From Anaerolineae bacterium (GTDB lineage Bacteria; Chloroflexota; Anaerolineae; Anaerolineales; UBA11579), in the NCBI GenBank assembly GCA_004297445.1, contig SCUK01000029.1, positions 1 through 53,832 on the forward strand: a stretch of 53,832 nt of DNA, given 5' to 3'. This document shows, piece after piece, positions 43,783-51,337 of the stretch. The position numbers and the translations under genes were made by a program. Each line of letters starts with the position of its first letter. Positions within the stretch are counted from its first letter, which is position 1. A model generated the notes under the pieces. That model did not search any database. It worked only from the letters and a program-made list of their open reading frames with translations, and was not told the DNA's origin.

Positions 43783-44264
43783 GAGTCCTCCCTGGAAAGA
43801 AAGTGATTGGGTGATGAAGCGATTGGGTAATTGGGTGGCTATGAATTCGCGAGTATCAGATTCCTGATTGCCTGATGCCTGAGTCCTTTTCCTGTCCTTT
43901 ACGAATCTCTTGCCCTCACCCCGCAGGAGGAGCACCATTGCTGGCGTTGTCGCGGGGTGAGGGCAATTACCGCCCCCTTGTTACGCATCCACTCTCACAG
44001 TATAGTACATATGTTCTAATTCTTCAAGGGCAGCGGACGAGTGTCAAACTTTCAATGAAAGGGAGTATTGACCACAGATAAATGATTCTCTCTACGTGAG
44101 TCGCCTTTGCCTTCTCTTTGTCTTTCTTTGCGCTCTTGGCGGTCTTTGCGTGAGCCGCCCTTTCCCCCCCTTGACCCCCCACCCCCAAACGGTTATGATA
44201 GCCTCCGGCTGCGCGCAGGGACAACGTACTGCGCAATTTGGCCCCGATTGGCAGGTGAAACGCA
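43783..44264. repeat. Intergenic region with two repeat elements
   Basis: A 482-base gap with no convincing gene. It holds TGCCCTCACCCCGC (43911-43924) and its inverted copy GCGGGGTGAGGGCA (43952-43965), and a TTTGCGT-type repeat copy 3 at 44109-44155 (CTTTGCCTTCTCTTTG to GTCTTTGCGTGAGCC). The bS21 gene's promoter is expected near 44200, but I cannot pick it. Confidence 0.6.
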
Positions 44265-44498
44265 ATGGCAAAAGTACATCTTCGAGATGGCGAGCCGCAA
44301 ATGCAGCTCTTCCGCCGATTCCGCAAGGCCGTTACCGGCAGTGGCGTGATGGGCGTGGTGCGCAAGAAACGCTGGTTCATCAGCGAGTCCGAGCAGCGCC
44401 GCATTGACAAGAAGAAAGCCATTCGCCGCCTGCGCCGCAAAGCCACTATCTCGGCCAGCAAGGTCACCCGCAACCCGGGTGGCGGTGGCGGCCGCTAG
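44265..44498 (+). CDS. rpsU: Ribosomal protein bS21
   Basis: A 77-residue basic protein matching bS21: MAKVHLRDGEPQMQLFRRFRKAV at the start (given in outline), then the SGVMG-VRKKRWFISESEQRRIDKKKA stretch and the Arg/Lys-rich tail RLRRKA. It is a small-subunit protein that helps initiate translation. The Gly-rich end (NPGGGGGR) is longer than in model species. CAGGTG lies about nine bases before the ATG. A UUCG-loop terminator follows at once, so it is a single-gene unit. Confidence 0.9.
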   Translation: MAKVHLRDGEPQMQLFRRFRKAVTGSGVMGVVRKKRWFISESEQRRIDKKKAIRRLRRKATISASKVTRNPGGGGGR

Positions 44499-44516
44499 AG
44501 TTCCCACACACACAAT

Positions 44517-44550
44517 AAAACGGTCACGTTCGCGTGGCCGTTTTTGTTTT
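44517..44550 (+). terminator. Terminator of rpsU
   Basis: ACGGTCACG (44520-44528) and CGTGGCCGT (44533-44541) pair around a TTCG tetraloop, with one G-T pair, followed by TTTTGTTTT. Confidence 0.9.
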
Positions 44551-44554
44551 AAGG

Positions 44555-44808
44555 CGGGTGAATCTCGTCATTCGAGAGCAGAAGTTCGTTATTCGAGAGT
44601 CGATGACGTTTTGGCCGGCCTCGCGTTTGGCGAGGCCGGCCAAAAACATCCTGAGATGACCTGCCGCGAACGGGACGACACACCCGCAGAGCAATTACCA
44701 ATCACCAATTCCTAATCTCTCACCTGCTACCCCTCTCATTGCCTCGTTGACCATCTCCTCCAATTTACCGATGTCCTTTGCCTGCATTTTGGCATATAAT
44801 CCCCCTTC
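44555..44808. other. Intergenic region with a large palindrome
   Basis: No gene is seen. It contains TTATTCGAG-like words (44555-44605, related to the repeat at 9709) and a perfect 16-bp palindrome with arms 44609-44624 and 44630-44645 (TTTTGGCCGGCCTCGC and its complement). A TATAAT (44795-44800) precedes the next gene. Confidence 0.65.
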
Positions 44809-44832
44809 GTGAAAGTGAGAAAAAAACTCCCG

Positions 44833-45396
44833 ATGAAACGAATCCTGATACTATCTCTCCTCCTTACATCCGCTCTGCTGCTGGCCGCCTGCGCTACGCA
44901 GGAGCCGCCCACCGCCAGCCCGGAACAGGTGCAGACCGCCGCGGTCGAACTGCTCACCCAGATCGCCGCCGAATGGACGCTGACCCCGCTGCCCTCGGCC
45001 ACCACCGAGCCCAGCGCCACGCCGGAGCCGCCCACCGCCACCCTGCAACCCACCGTCACCCTGTCGCTGCCCAGTAATACCCCTCAGCCCAGCGCGACGA
45101 TTTACCTCGGCCCCACCGACACCCCGCTGCCCAGCCGCTACGAGGGCCAGACCGCGCTGCTCAAGCTGGAGAACAACACCAACGAAGAAATCTATATCGT
45201 CATCTACGGCACCGCCTACTACGAGATTCGCTTCACCGGCAAGGAATACAAAATAGAAGACGCGCCGTGGGGCGACTACAATTACACCGCCTTCATCGGC
45301 AATGAAGGCCCGTACACCGGTTTCTTCCGCATCACCAACTGGGACAAGCACACTCTGGTCTTCAAGGATTCCGGCGTCTCCTTCCTCGGCCCGTAA
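44833..45396 (+). CDS. Lipoprotein of unknown function
   Basis: A 187-residue exported lipoprotein: KRILILSLLLTSALLLAACATQ has a textbook lipobox (LAAC). A long Thr/Pro/Ala/Ser-rich stalk (about 25-105) follows, then a compact C-terminal domain rich in Tyr and Gly with a beta-type pattern (LLKLENNTNEEIYIVIYG). I do not recognise the domain. Such stalked lipoproteins display a domain above the membrane or wall. A GTG at 44809, eight bases after TATAAT, would add eight residues and is an equally possible leaderless start. Confidence 0.8.
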   Translation: MKRILILSLLLTSALLLAACATQEPPTASPEQVQTAAVELLTQIAAEWTLTPLPSATTEPSATPEPPTATLQPTVTLSLPSNTPQPSATIYLGPTDTPLPSRYEGQTALLKLENNTNEEIYIVIYGTAYYEIRFTGKEYKIEDAPWGDYNYTAFIGNEGPYTGFFRITNWDKHTLVFKDSGVSFLGP

Positions 45397-45737
45397 CAAA
45401 TTAAGTCACTGCGAGCAAATGGAGTTGGGCTACGCCCAACTCTTAAGCAGATGCCTTCGGCATTTGCCCTAGCCCCGCGCCCACGCCGCAAACGGAGATG
45501 GTGGGCGCGGGGTCATTTTGCCCCCCGCCAATCCGGCCAGCAGGTCTGGCTGCGCCGCCGTCGCCTTCCAGCCATGTCAATCCACCAAATGTCAACCTTA
45601 ATAGAAAAAGGGCTGGCGTTTCCGCCAGTCTCCATCTACCTCAAAGGCGCGCACTCCAGGTTCGCGCCTTTCATTCATCTGTCGTCAGCGTACACGAAAA
45701 AGCGTTTCGCCCGAAATCGCCCGCAAGTACCAGGCAA
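45397..45737. other. Intergenic region with a series of hairpins
   Basis: No gene is seen. Three hairpins follow each other: GAGTTGGGC/GCCCAACTC (45422-45442), ATGCC/GGCAT with TTC loop (45448-45466), and a 12-bp stem CCCCGCGCCCAC/GTGGGCGCGGGG (45473-45512) followed by TCATTTT, a likely terminator of the lipoprotein gene. The second half of the gap has further GC-rich inverted repeats (AAAGGCGCGC and GCGCGCCTTT-like words near 45640-45672). An untranslated RNA is possible but unsupported. Confidence 0.55.
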
Positions 45738-45766
45738 CAAAAAGGGCCAGCCGGTTGGCTGGCCCT
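45738..45766 (-). terminator. Terminator of the secreted acidic protein gene
   Basis: On the minus strand AGGGCCAGCC and GGCTGGCCCT pair over 10 bases with loop AACC, followed by TTTTTG. Confidence 0.85.
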
Positions 45767-45802
45767 CACCCACCTCCAGGCGGGTCGGGAAAGTTTGTTC
45801 AA

Positions 45803-46783
45803 CTACGGGCTATCGTCGTCGTCCCCATTGCCATTGCCATTGCCACCGCCGCCCCCGTTGCCGTGGTCCTTCTCGCCGTCGCCGTCCTTATCCGGACCCT
45901 TGCCTTCCGGAGGACCGCCTTCGCCGCCGTTGCCGTTTCCATTACCGGGGTTGTCCCCGTCCTGGAAAGTGTGGCCCACGCCAGTCTCATCCGGCTTGCC
46001 GTACATGGCGAACAACTGCCCCAAGCCGATGCCGGACTTGAATTCCGCCACCAGCTGCTCCAGCGGCACGCCGCTGTCACGGGCAATCGCCATCAGCTTG
46101 ACGATGACGCCAAAGCCCAGGCCTTCATCGCGCAGGGCCGCAACGTCATCGCCCGCGCCGGTCACCACGGCCTGACCATCTTCGCCAACTTCGATATCCA
46201 GCGTTACGCCGTTTTCAGCCAGCGCCGCGGCATAGGCTGCCGCCAGTTCGGCGTCAGCCGTCGTCAATTGCTGCGGGGCGTCGCTGCCTTCGGCCAGGAA
46301 GGAAATCGTGAAGGTGCCATCGCCGTTATCCGTCACAGACAGCACGTTGATTGCCAGCGCGCCTTCGGTGGTCTCATCGGCGTGCGTCCAGGTGCCGGTG
46401 GTCTCGTCGTAGGTGGCGTAGCCGCCCACGGGTTCCATGGCGCCGGTCAGTTCATCCACGTCCACGTCGTCAAAATAAGCGCCCAGCAGGTCCACCAGGT
46501 TGTGGTCATGCTCGCCGCCCAGTTCCACGGTGCACAGGCCGGTTGCGGTGTACAGGGTGATGGTGTTGGTGTCCATGTCAGTCGCCACCACGGTGCCGGT
46601 TACGCTATCCCCTTCACAGGACGGCGTACCGGTTTCTACTTCCGGCGTGGGAGTCGCTTCGGGTGTCGCCTCAGGGGTTGGTTCCGGCGTCTCTTCCTGC
46701 GCCAACGCTGGCCCGGCGGCGGCGAAAGCCAGCGCCAGTGCCAGGAATATGCCCGTGAAATACTGCTTGAAATTCTTGTTCAT
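45803..46783 (-). CDS. Secreted acidic protein with Gly/Asn/Asp-rich tail
   Basis: A 326-residue secreted protein with a signal peptide (LALALAFAAAGPALAQ), then a Pro/Thr/Glu-rich linker (TPEPTPEATPE), a beta-type domain of about 190 residues starting EGDSVTGTVVATDMDTNTI (a DUF5666-like pattern, uncertain), and a helical middle. The tail of Gly, Asn and Asp repeats contains a DKDGDGEKD loop that may bind calcium. It is strongly acidic. I do not know its role. The terminator lies directly after it. Confidence 0.75.
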   Translation of the reverse strand: MNKNFKQYFTGIFLALALAFAAAGPALAQEETPEPTPEATPEATPTPEVETGTPSCEGDSVTGTVVATDMDTNTITLYTATGLCTVELGGEHDHNLVDLLGAYFDDVDVDELTGAMEPVGGYATYDETTGTWTHADETTEGALAINVLSVTDNGDGTFTISFLAEGSDAPQQLTTADAELAAAYAAALAENGVTLDIEVGEDGQAVVTGAGDDVAALRDEGLGFGVIVKLMAIARDSGVPLEQLVAEFKSGIGLGQLFAMYGKPDETGVGHTFQDGDNPGNGNGNGGEGGPPEGKGPDKDGDGEKDHGNGGGGGNGNGNGDDDDSP

Positions 46784-46920
46784 TCGTGTTTCTCCTTTTA
46801 TGCGAGGTTCTACCAGTTAAAGCGAAACCGGCCGGGTATTGTTACTCCCGGTCGGTAGGACATATGTACTTGCTGTAAAATTCTGAATAATCAGATGAAC
46901 CTGAATTGAAGGGAACGGTT

Positions 46921-47409
46921 ATGAGAACGTCAGACTCCACGGGAAGGTTGATTCTCTGGACTCTAATCTTGATTTTATCTGCAATTCTGGTAGGTCTTTG
47001 GGAAGCTTGGTACTATGGATTTCTATTTAGGCGGGGAATTGGGGCATGTTCGCCACCACCAACCATAATGGTGGATGGCTCTGCTGACGCAGAAGTCCAT
47101 GCCTGGATTGATGCCAATTCAGACGGAGTAAGAGACCTACAGGAATCACCTCTCGAAGGAGTGGTCGTACACCTAATGTGGTCAGAAGCCGTCACAGATT
47201 CTGAAGGGGCCGCCTATCTGAGTGAATTTCTTCCCGGATGCGCATGTGATTGTGGTTCCGGAGAAGAAGTATCGGCAAAGATTCCCGCTGGTTATCGAAA
47301 CACTACGCCGATTAGATATCCTTACATTGAGAAGAAATCACCTTACATGTTCGGTTTTATTCTCGAAGATTCATCAAGCCAAGAACCCATAGATAAATTT
47401 CTAGCATGA
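46921..47409 (+). CDS. Single-pass membrane protein with SdrD B-like repeat
   Basis: A 162-residue protein. An N-terminal helix (about 9-30) anchors it, followed by an extracellular part with VHAWIDANSDGVRDLQESPLEGVVVHL (given in outline), the pattern of SdrD B-type repeats (calcium-binding, Ig-like), and three cysteines near CACDC. It is richer in A and T than its neighbours and its codon use is looser, so it may be a recent import. GAAGGGAACGG lies ahead of the ATG; a TTG 15 bases up is less likely. Confidence 0.75.
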   Translation: MRTSDSTGRLILWTLILILSAILVGLWEAWYYGFLFRRGIGACSPPPTIMVDGSADAEVHAWIDANSDGVRDLQESPLEGVVVHLMWSEAVTDSEGAAYLSEFLPGCACDCGSGEEVSAKIPAGYRNTTPIRYPYIEKKSPYMFGFILEDSSSQEPIDKFLA

Positions 47410-47445
47410 CAATCATCTGTATTCAAGGGTTTTCTCCCTTTGAAG

Positions 47446-48354
47446 TTATGCCGTCGGTTCGCTCAATGTCTCCGCCGCCAGCAGCAGCAGCGCCAGCCAG
47501 AACAGGTCAGCCAGCAGCAGGTGGATGACCTGCATCCACACCGGCGCCAGCAGGGCCACGTTCACAAACCCCACCAGGATTTGCAGGCCCATCACCGCGT
47601 ACAGCCGCGTCACCCAACGCTCCACGCCCGCGCCCAGGTTCGCCGCGGTGATGCGCCCCCCCAGCCAGAACAGGTACACCGCGCTCATCAGCGCCAACGC
47701 CGGGTGAATCACACGCAGTTGTATCAGGAAGTGCGCCGTCGGATCGAGGTCCTGCTGCAGGCCCGCCGCCAGCGACTCGGCCGGGAACAGCGTATCGCCC
47801 AGCGCCGTCACCGCCCCGGCGGCGCTCAAGCCCATGGCAGCCACCAGCCCGAAGACCACCATCCCGCGCAACCCCGTCTCCGCCCGCCAACCGCGCCAGC
47901 CGCCACGCCCCGCCAGCCACGCCGTGACCGACAGACTGCCCAGCAGCAGGAAGGTATTAATCAAATGAAGAGCGATGACCACCGCCCGCAACGTGGAAGC
48001 GTTATCCTGCACCAGTTCAAGCCGCACCAGCAGCATGCCCACCCAGCCTTCTACAATGATGAAGAATAACGACAACCCCGCCCAGCGCCGCACCGCGCCC
48101 GCCGGGTACGCCCGCCACGCCCAGGCCGCCAGCGCCAGCACCAGCACGCCGGCCAGCCCACTGGTCAGGCGGTGGGCGAATTCGATCATCGTCTCGATGG
48201 ACTCCGGCGTGGGGATGATTTCGCCGTTGCAGCGCGGCCAGTGATTGCCGCAGCCCGCCCCGCTGCCGGTGGCGCGCACTACCGTCCCCCACAGGATGAC
48301 GAGTATCGTATAGCCCACCACGCCCCACGCGTAGTTTACAAACCGTTTGTTCAT
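47446..48354 (-). CDS. ctaA: Heme A synthase (COX15/CtaA family)
   Basis: A 302-residue eight-helix membrane protein. It has the four heme-region His features: EFAHRLTSG, a His in IALHLINTF, and a His in RVIHPALALMS. The extracellular Cys pair Cys35/Cys42 lies in GCGNHWPRC, at the same positions as the CtaA of Bacillus subtilis. It converts heme O to heme A, used by aa3-type terminal oxidases. Its presence implies aerobic respiration in this organism. AAAGGAC lies six bases before the ATG. No oxidase gene is in the window. Confidence 0.9.
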   Translation of the reverse strand: MNKRFVNYAWGVVGYTILVILWGTVVRATGSGAGCGNHWPRCNGEIIPTPESIETMIEFAHRLTSGLAGVLVLALAAWAWRAYPAGAVRRWAGLSLFFIIVEGWVGMLLVRLELVQDNASTLRAVVIALHLINTFLLLGSLSVTAWLAGRGGWRGWRAETGLRGMVVFGLVAAMGLSAAGAVTALGDTLFPAESLAAGLQQDLDPTAHFLIQLRVIHPALALMSAVYLFWLGGRITAANLGAGVERWVTRLYAVMGLQILVGFVNVALLAPVWMQVIHLLLADLFWLALLLLAAETLSEPTA

Positions 48355-48699
48355 CGAATGTCCTTTGTTCAGAGTTCAGAGTTCAGAGTTCAGGGAGGAT
48401 TGTCATGCATCCCCATTGCACTGTCAACACTGGTGGGCGGCCAACACGGTCGTGTTGATATTCAAGATACCGTTATTAATTTGTCATTCTGAGCGAGCAT
48501 AGCGACCGAAGAATCTGCCTCCCAATCCGGGCGGTAGATTCTTCGGTCAGCGGCTACATCGCTTTCCTCAGAATGACAACCAATAACATAAAATCCTGGC
48601 AGATGGCTATAGTACCTAATCAGTCATTGCCAGTTACCAATTACCCATCCTCCACTCACTTGGTACAATACCCTTACCCACCCGCGAACGGAGGCCCGC
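48355..48699. repeat. Intergenic region with ATTCTGAG-type element and 8-base tandem repeats
   Basis: No gene is seen. It has four near-tandem copies of GAGTTCA (48368-48395), and the element TTGTCATTCTGAG (48481-48493) to CTCAGAATGACAA (48567-48579), whose inner arms ACCGAAGAATCT and AGATTCTTCGGT are also inverted. The whole can fold into one long hairpin. Confidence 0.65.
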
Positions 48700-49200
48700 A
48701 TGCACACCGGAAAAGCCCAGCAGGGCAAATGGCTCATCAGCGTCACCAACGGCCAGAAGATCGGCGACATTCACGACCTGATTCTGGACGCCGCCGTCAC
48801 CGAAGTCGCCGCGGTGCTCACTGGCAAGTCCGGCCTCATCAGCCGCAAATCCAGCGTGGTGCTGCGCGCCGCCGTCCAGGTCTTCGGGCAGGATGCCTGG
48901 CTGGTCTCCGGCCCGGACGTCATCGTCGTCCTCGAGGAACAAACCGGCCTCGCCGTTCTCCCCCTCGCCGACCTGCGCGGCCGCGAAGTGCAGACCGATG
49001 GCGGTACGAAAATCGGCACGGTGGGCGATGTGCTGCTGGATGACCACATGCGCGTGACCGGCATCCTGCTCGGCAAGGTGGCCATCCAGGGACCGCTGGC
49101 GGAGAGCAAGAAGATTCTGAAATCTGCCATCAAAGACCTGGGCAGCGCCAAAACCCCCATGCTGGTGGACCTGGTGCAAGCCGAAGCCGCCGCTTCCTGA
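48700..49200 (+). CDS. PRC-barrel domain protein
   Basis: A 166-residue protein of two PRC-barrel units. The first starts near residue 8 (GKWLISVTNGQKIGDIHDLILDAAVTEVAAV in outline) and the second near 93 (LRGREVQTDGGTKIGTVGDVLLDDHMRVTGI in outline). PRC barrels occur in ribosome-maturation factor RimM, photosynthetic reaction centre H subunits and sporulation-type proteins. A stand-alone tandem form like this one has no fixed role. ACGGAGG lies six bases before the ATG. A terminator follows. Confidence 0.88.
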   Translation: MHTGKAQQGKWLISVTNGQKIGDIHDLILDAAVTEVAAVLTGKSGLISRKSSVVLRAAVQVFGQDAWLVSGPDVIVVLEEQTGLAVLPLADLRGREVQTDGGTKIGTVGDVLLDDHMRVTGILLGKVAIQGPLAESKKILKSAIKDLGSAKTPMLVDLVQAEAAAS

Positions 49201-49219
49201 GTCTCCTTTCGGAAACCAA

Positions 49220-49246
49220 AAACCGGCCGCCGAGCGCGGCCGGTTT
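49220..49246 (+). terminator. Terminator after the PRC-barrel gene
   Basis: AAACCGGCCGC (49220-49230) and GCGGCCGGTTT (49236-49246) pair over 11 bases; the T tract after it is short. Confidence 0.7.
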
Positions 49247-49352
49247 GCATTCTCCACCTTGCAAAATTGTTAATAACAACCTGCCATTTCTGACGTTCTC
49301 TAACGTGATGCACGACGCATCGCTCAAACTGTGAGAACAAGGAATTGGCCCA

Positions 49353-49937
49353 ATGTTCCCATCCTTCCCGCGTCGACTGTCCCTGCTATTGCTCTGCCTG
49401 ATTCTCGCCTTTCCGGCCGGTTCCCCGGCATCCCGGTTTGCGCTGCCCCAGACCGGGATCGCCGCCGTTGATACCCCCGCCCCGGCCCACAAAGGCCGCG
49501 CCGCCGCCGTGACACGCGTCACCGCCGCTGGCCTGTTTGACTATCCCGTCATCCAGAACGGCGACTCCGCCCCCAGCGCCGCCGATACCGTCGGCCAGTA
49601 TGCCGCAGCGGCCCGCCGCGGCAGCATCGGCCTGCTCGCCCACAACCATTCCGCCGGGCGCTCGTTCTTCGTCTTCAGTATCGGCGACCTGATCACCCTC
49701 ACCTTTGACGATGGCAGTACACAGTCCTACGAAGTCACCGCCATCCACATTTACCAGGCCACCGACCCGGACGATTTCAGCCAGCCCTTCCTGGATGACC
49801 GCGGCAAAGAACTCAAAGCCAAAGAAGTCTTCAACCGCGAATACAGCCCCGGCACGCTTACTTTTCAAACCTGCATCGCCAAAGACGGCCACAGTTCCTG
49901 GGGACTGCTCTTCATCCGCGCCGAACCGGTCAAGTAA
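49353..49937 (+). CDS. Sortase-fold secreted protein
   Basis: A 194-residue secreted protein with a signal peptide (LSLLLLCLILAFPAG). The rest matches the sortase barrel: GLLAHNHSAGRSFF carries the catalytic His (His97), TLTFQTCI the Cys (Cys174), and GLLFIRAEP the Arg (Arg189). Typical sortases join proteins to the wall or to pili at an LPXTG-type signal. No sortase substrate gene is next to it, so it may serve distant substrates or have a different role. Oddly, an LPQTG sits at residues 31-35 of this same protein, just after its signal peptide; a sortase signal is normally at the C terminus, so this may be chance. Confidence 0.8.
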   Translation: MFPSFPRRLSLLLLCLILAFPAGSPASRFALPQTGIAAVDTPAPAHKGRAAAVTRVTAAGLFDYPVIQNGDSAPSAADTVGQYAAAARRGSIGLLAHNHSAGRSFFVFSIGDLITLTFDDGSTQSYEVTAIHIYQATDPDDFSQPFLDDRGKELKAKEVFNREYSPGTLTFQTCIAKDGHSSWGLLFIRAEPVK

Positions 49938-49951
49938 GCCGTCTCACCCGC

Positions 49952-49957
49952 TATAAT
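49952..49957 (+). promoter_or_regulatory. -10 box predicting a leaderless mRNA for the zinc-ribbon membrane protein
   Basis: TATAAT, then six bases (TCGGCC), then the ATG at 49964. No good -35 is visible. Confidence 0.5.
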
Positions 49958-49963
49958 TCGGCC

Positions 49964-50635
49964 ATGACCCGCCCAATTCCCTCCGTTTGCGAATACTGCG
50001 GCGTGCGCAGCCCGCGGCTGGACGTGGATGCCTGCCTCGCCTGCGGCGCGCCCCTGCCGCCGCCGAGAGTCCCGGCCAAACCGCCGCGCCGCACCCCGCA
50101 CCTGCCGGACACAGCGGGCGCCAAGACTCCGCACGAAGACCTGCGCAAAGCCGGCGAGCGCGCCGACGAAGCCTACACCCACCTGCTCTACGCCTACGGC
50201 CTGTTCTGGCGCATCACCGCCGATGCGTTTGTCATCGCGCTGGGCGGCTTCTCGCTCGGCCTGCTCGCCGGCGCGTTGGGGCTGGGCGTGTGGGGGCTGG
50301 TTGCGGGTGCATCGCTGGGCACGGCAGTGGGGTACGCCATCAAAGGCTACCTGCTGACGGTGGTTAGCGTGCCGGGCGGCATTTTGGCGGGCGTGCTGCT
50401 GGCCGCCATCCCGTGGTTGCTGGGCATGCCGCCGCAAGAGGGGTTCTTCATCGTGTGGGCCGCCGCGTTTTCCGCCGCGCTGGCATGGAGTTACAAACGG
50501 CCGTTCGCCCTGCGCCGATGGCCGGAAAAACTGCGCCCGTTCCTCGGTGCGCTGGGCGGGCTGGCCCTTGCCGCGCTGGGCCTCGCCCTGGGCGCGGGCT
50601 TCCGCGCCGCCGTCGGCGCGTGGCTGGGGGCGTGA
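49964..50635 (+). CDS. Zinc-ribbon membrane protein
   Basis: A 223-residue protein. An N-terminal zinc ribbon (VCEYCG and CLACGA, ligands Cys9, Cys12, Cys24 and Cys27) is followed by a linker and at least five transmembrane helices (about 85-220). No catalytic domain. Such zinc-ribbon membrane proteins are common and of unknown role. A leaderless start is predicted from the -10 box six bases before the ATG. It follows the sortase-like gene by 26 bases. Confidence 0.75.
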   Translation: MTRPIPSVCEYCGVRSPRLDVDACLACGAPLPPPRVPAKPPRRTPHLPDTAGAKTPHEDLRKAGERADEAYTHLLYAYGLFWRITADAFVIALGGFSLGLLAGALGLGVWGLVAGASLGTAVGYAIKGYLLTVVSVPGGILAGVLLAAIPWLLGMPPQEGFFIVWAAAFSAALAWSYKRPFALRRWPEKLRPFLGALGGLALAALGLALGAGFRAAVGAWLGA

Positions 50636-50976
50636 AGGCAAGCAGAAATAAGCCCGGCGAGGGTGAAATCGAACTTGTGAATGAGACCTTGCTGGCTGGA
50701 ACCCCCGATTCTTGTCGCCGCAAATAGCTTTTGGCTACTTACCCTGCGCTTCAATCTAATTCACGCGGTCCGGACGAGGAGCTTTCCTTCGCTTGCCGCC
50801 AGATGCTGTACGGAGTCTTGCAGGGGGCGCCAGATTCACTATAGCAGTGTTGAGTCGGACGGTGCTGTAAAATCCCTGTAAATCTTTTTTTGGGGGTTTA
50901 GGACACAGATGCGGGCTTAGGTTAATTTTTTCAAACTTTTCTGGTCAGGGCGTATTTGTGTCTATGACAACACTTC
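50636..50976. other. Intergenic region, no gene seen
   Basis: This convergent gap becomes AT-richer towards its right end (AATCTTTTTTTGGGG near 50880). The frame at 50681-50881 does not look like a gene. It may mark the left edge of the RHS island. Confidence 0.5.
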
Positions 50977-51333
50977 TCATAAGAACAATCCAAAAAGCAG
51001 CAGATTAAATGCAACGAATCCCCACAAGAGTAAAAGCCAAAGAGCCCCAATTATTACCGCCGGAGTCCCGCGAATAGTGTAGAAACCTCTAGGGAATTCC
51101 TGCTTGATCATGAATACTGCCCCGGCAAAACCCCAAATAGCTGGGACTGATAACGCAGCAACAAATGCCCACATTGGGTCAACTAACTCTCCTGTGAGCA
51201 GGAAACCAATTCCCAAACTAAGTGGGACCCCGAGGAATCCAATAGCAGCAATTCCGCCAACAAGATAGACGGTTCTTGTTCTACGAATAAACACTACAAA
51301 ATCCTGGATCCAAGACTTTATGTTTTTGATCAT
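50977..51333 (-). CDS. Three-helix membrane protein, possible RHS immunity protein
   Basis: A 118-residue protein with three predicted helices (about 23-45, 55-75 and 90-117). I do not recognise a family. It starts four bases after the stop of the displaced RHS tip (51338), on the same strand, so the two are one operon. RHS toxins are usually encoded just before a small immunity gene, and a membrane-located immunity protein fits a membrane-acting toxin. Composition is AT-rich, as in its partner and unlike the flanks. Confidence 0.65.
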   Translation of the reverse strand: MIKNIKSWIQDFVVFIRRTRTVYLVGGIAAIGFLGVPLSLGIGFLLTGELVDPMWAFVAALSVPAIWGFAGAVFMIKQEFPRGFYTIRGTPAVIIGALWLLLLWGFVAFNLLLFGLFL

Positions 51334-51337
51334 ATGC

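Noticed and set aside
45397..45737. A structured non-coding RNA or riboswitch
   Set aside because: Several hairpins follow each other, but they are simple palindromes, one a likely terminator, and none fits a riboswitch that I know.
50681..50881. A 66-residue plus-strand frame right of the zinc-ribbon gene
   Set aside because: No ribosome binding site, odd composition and no pattern; likely noise at the edge of the RHS island.
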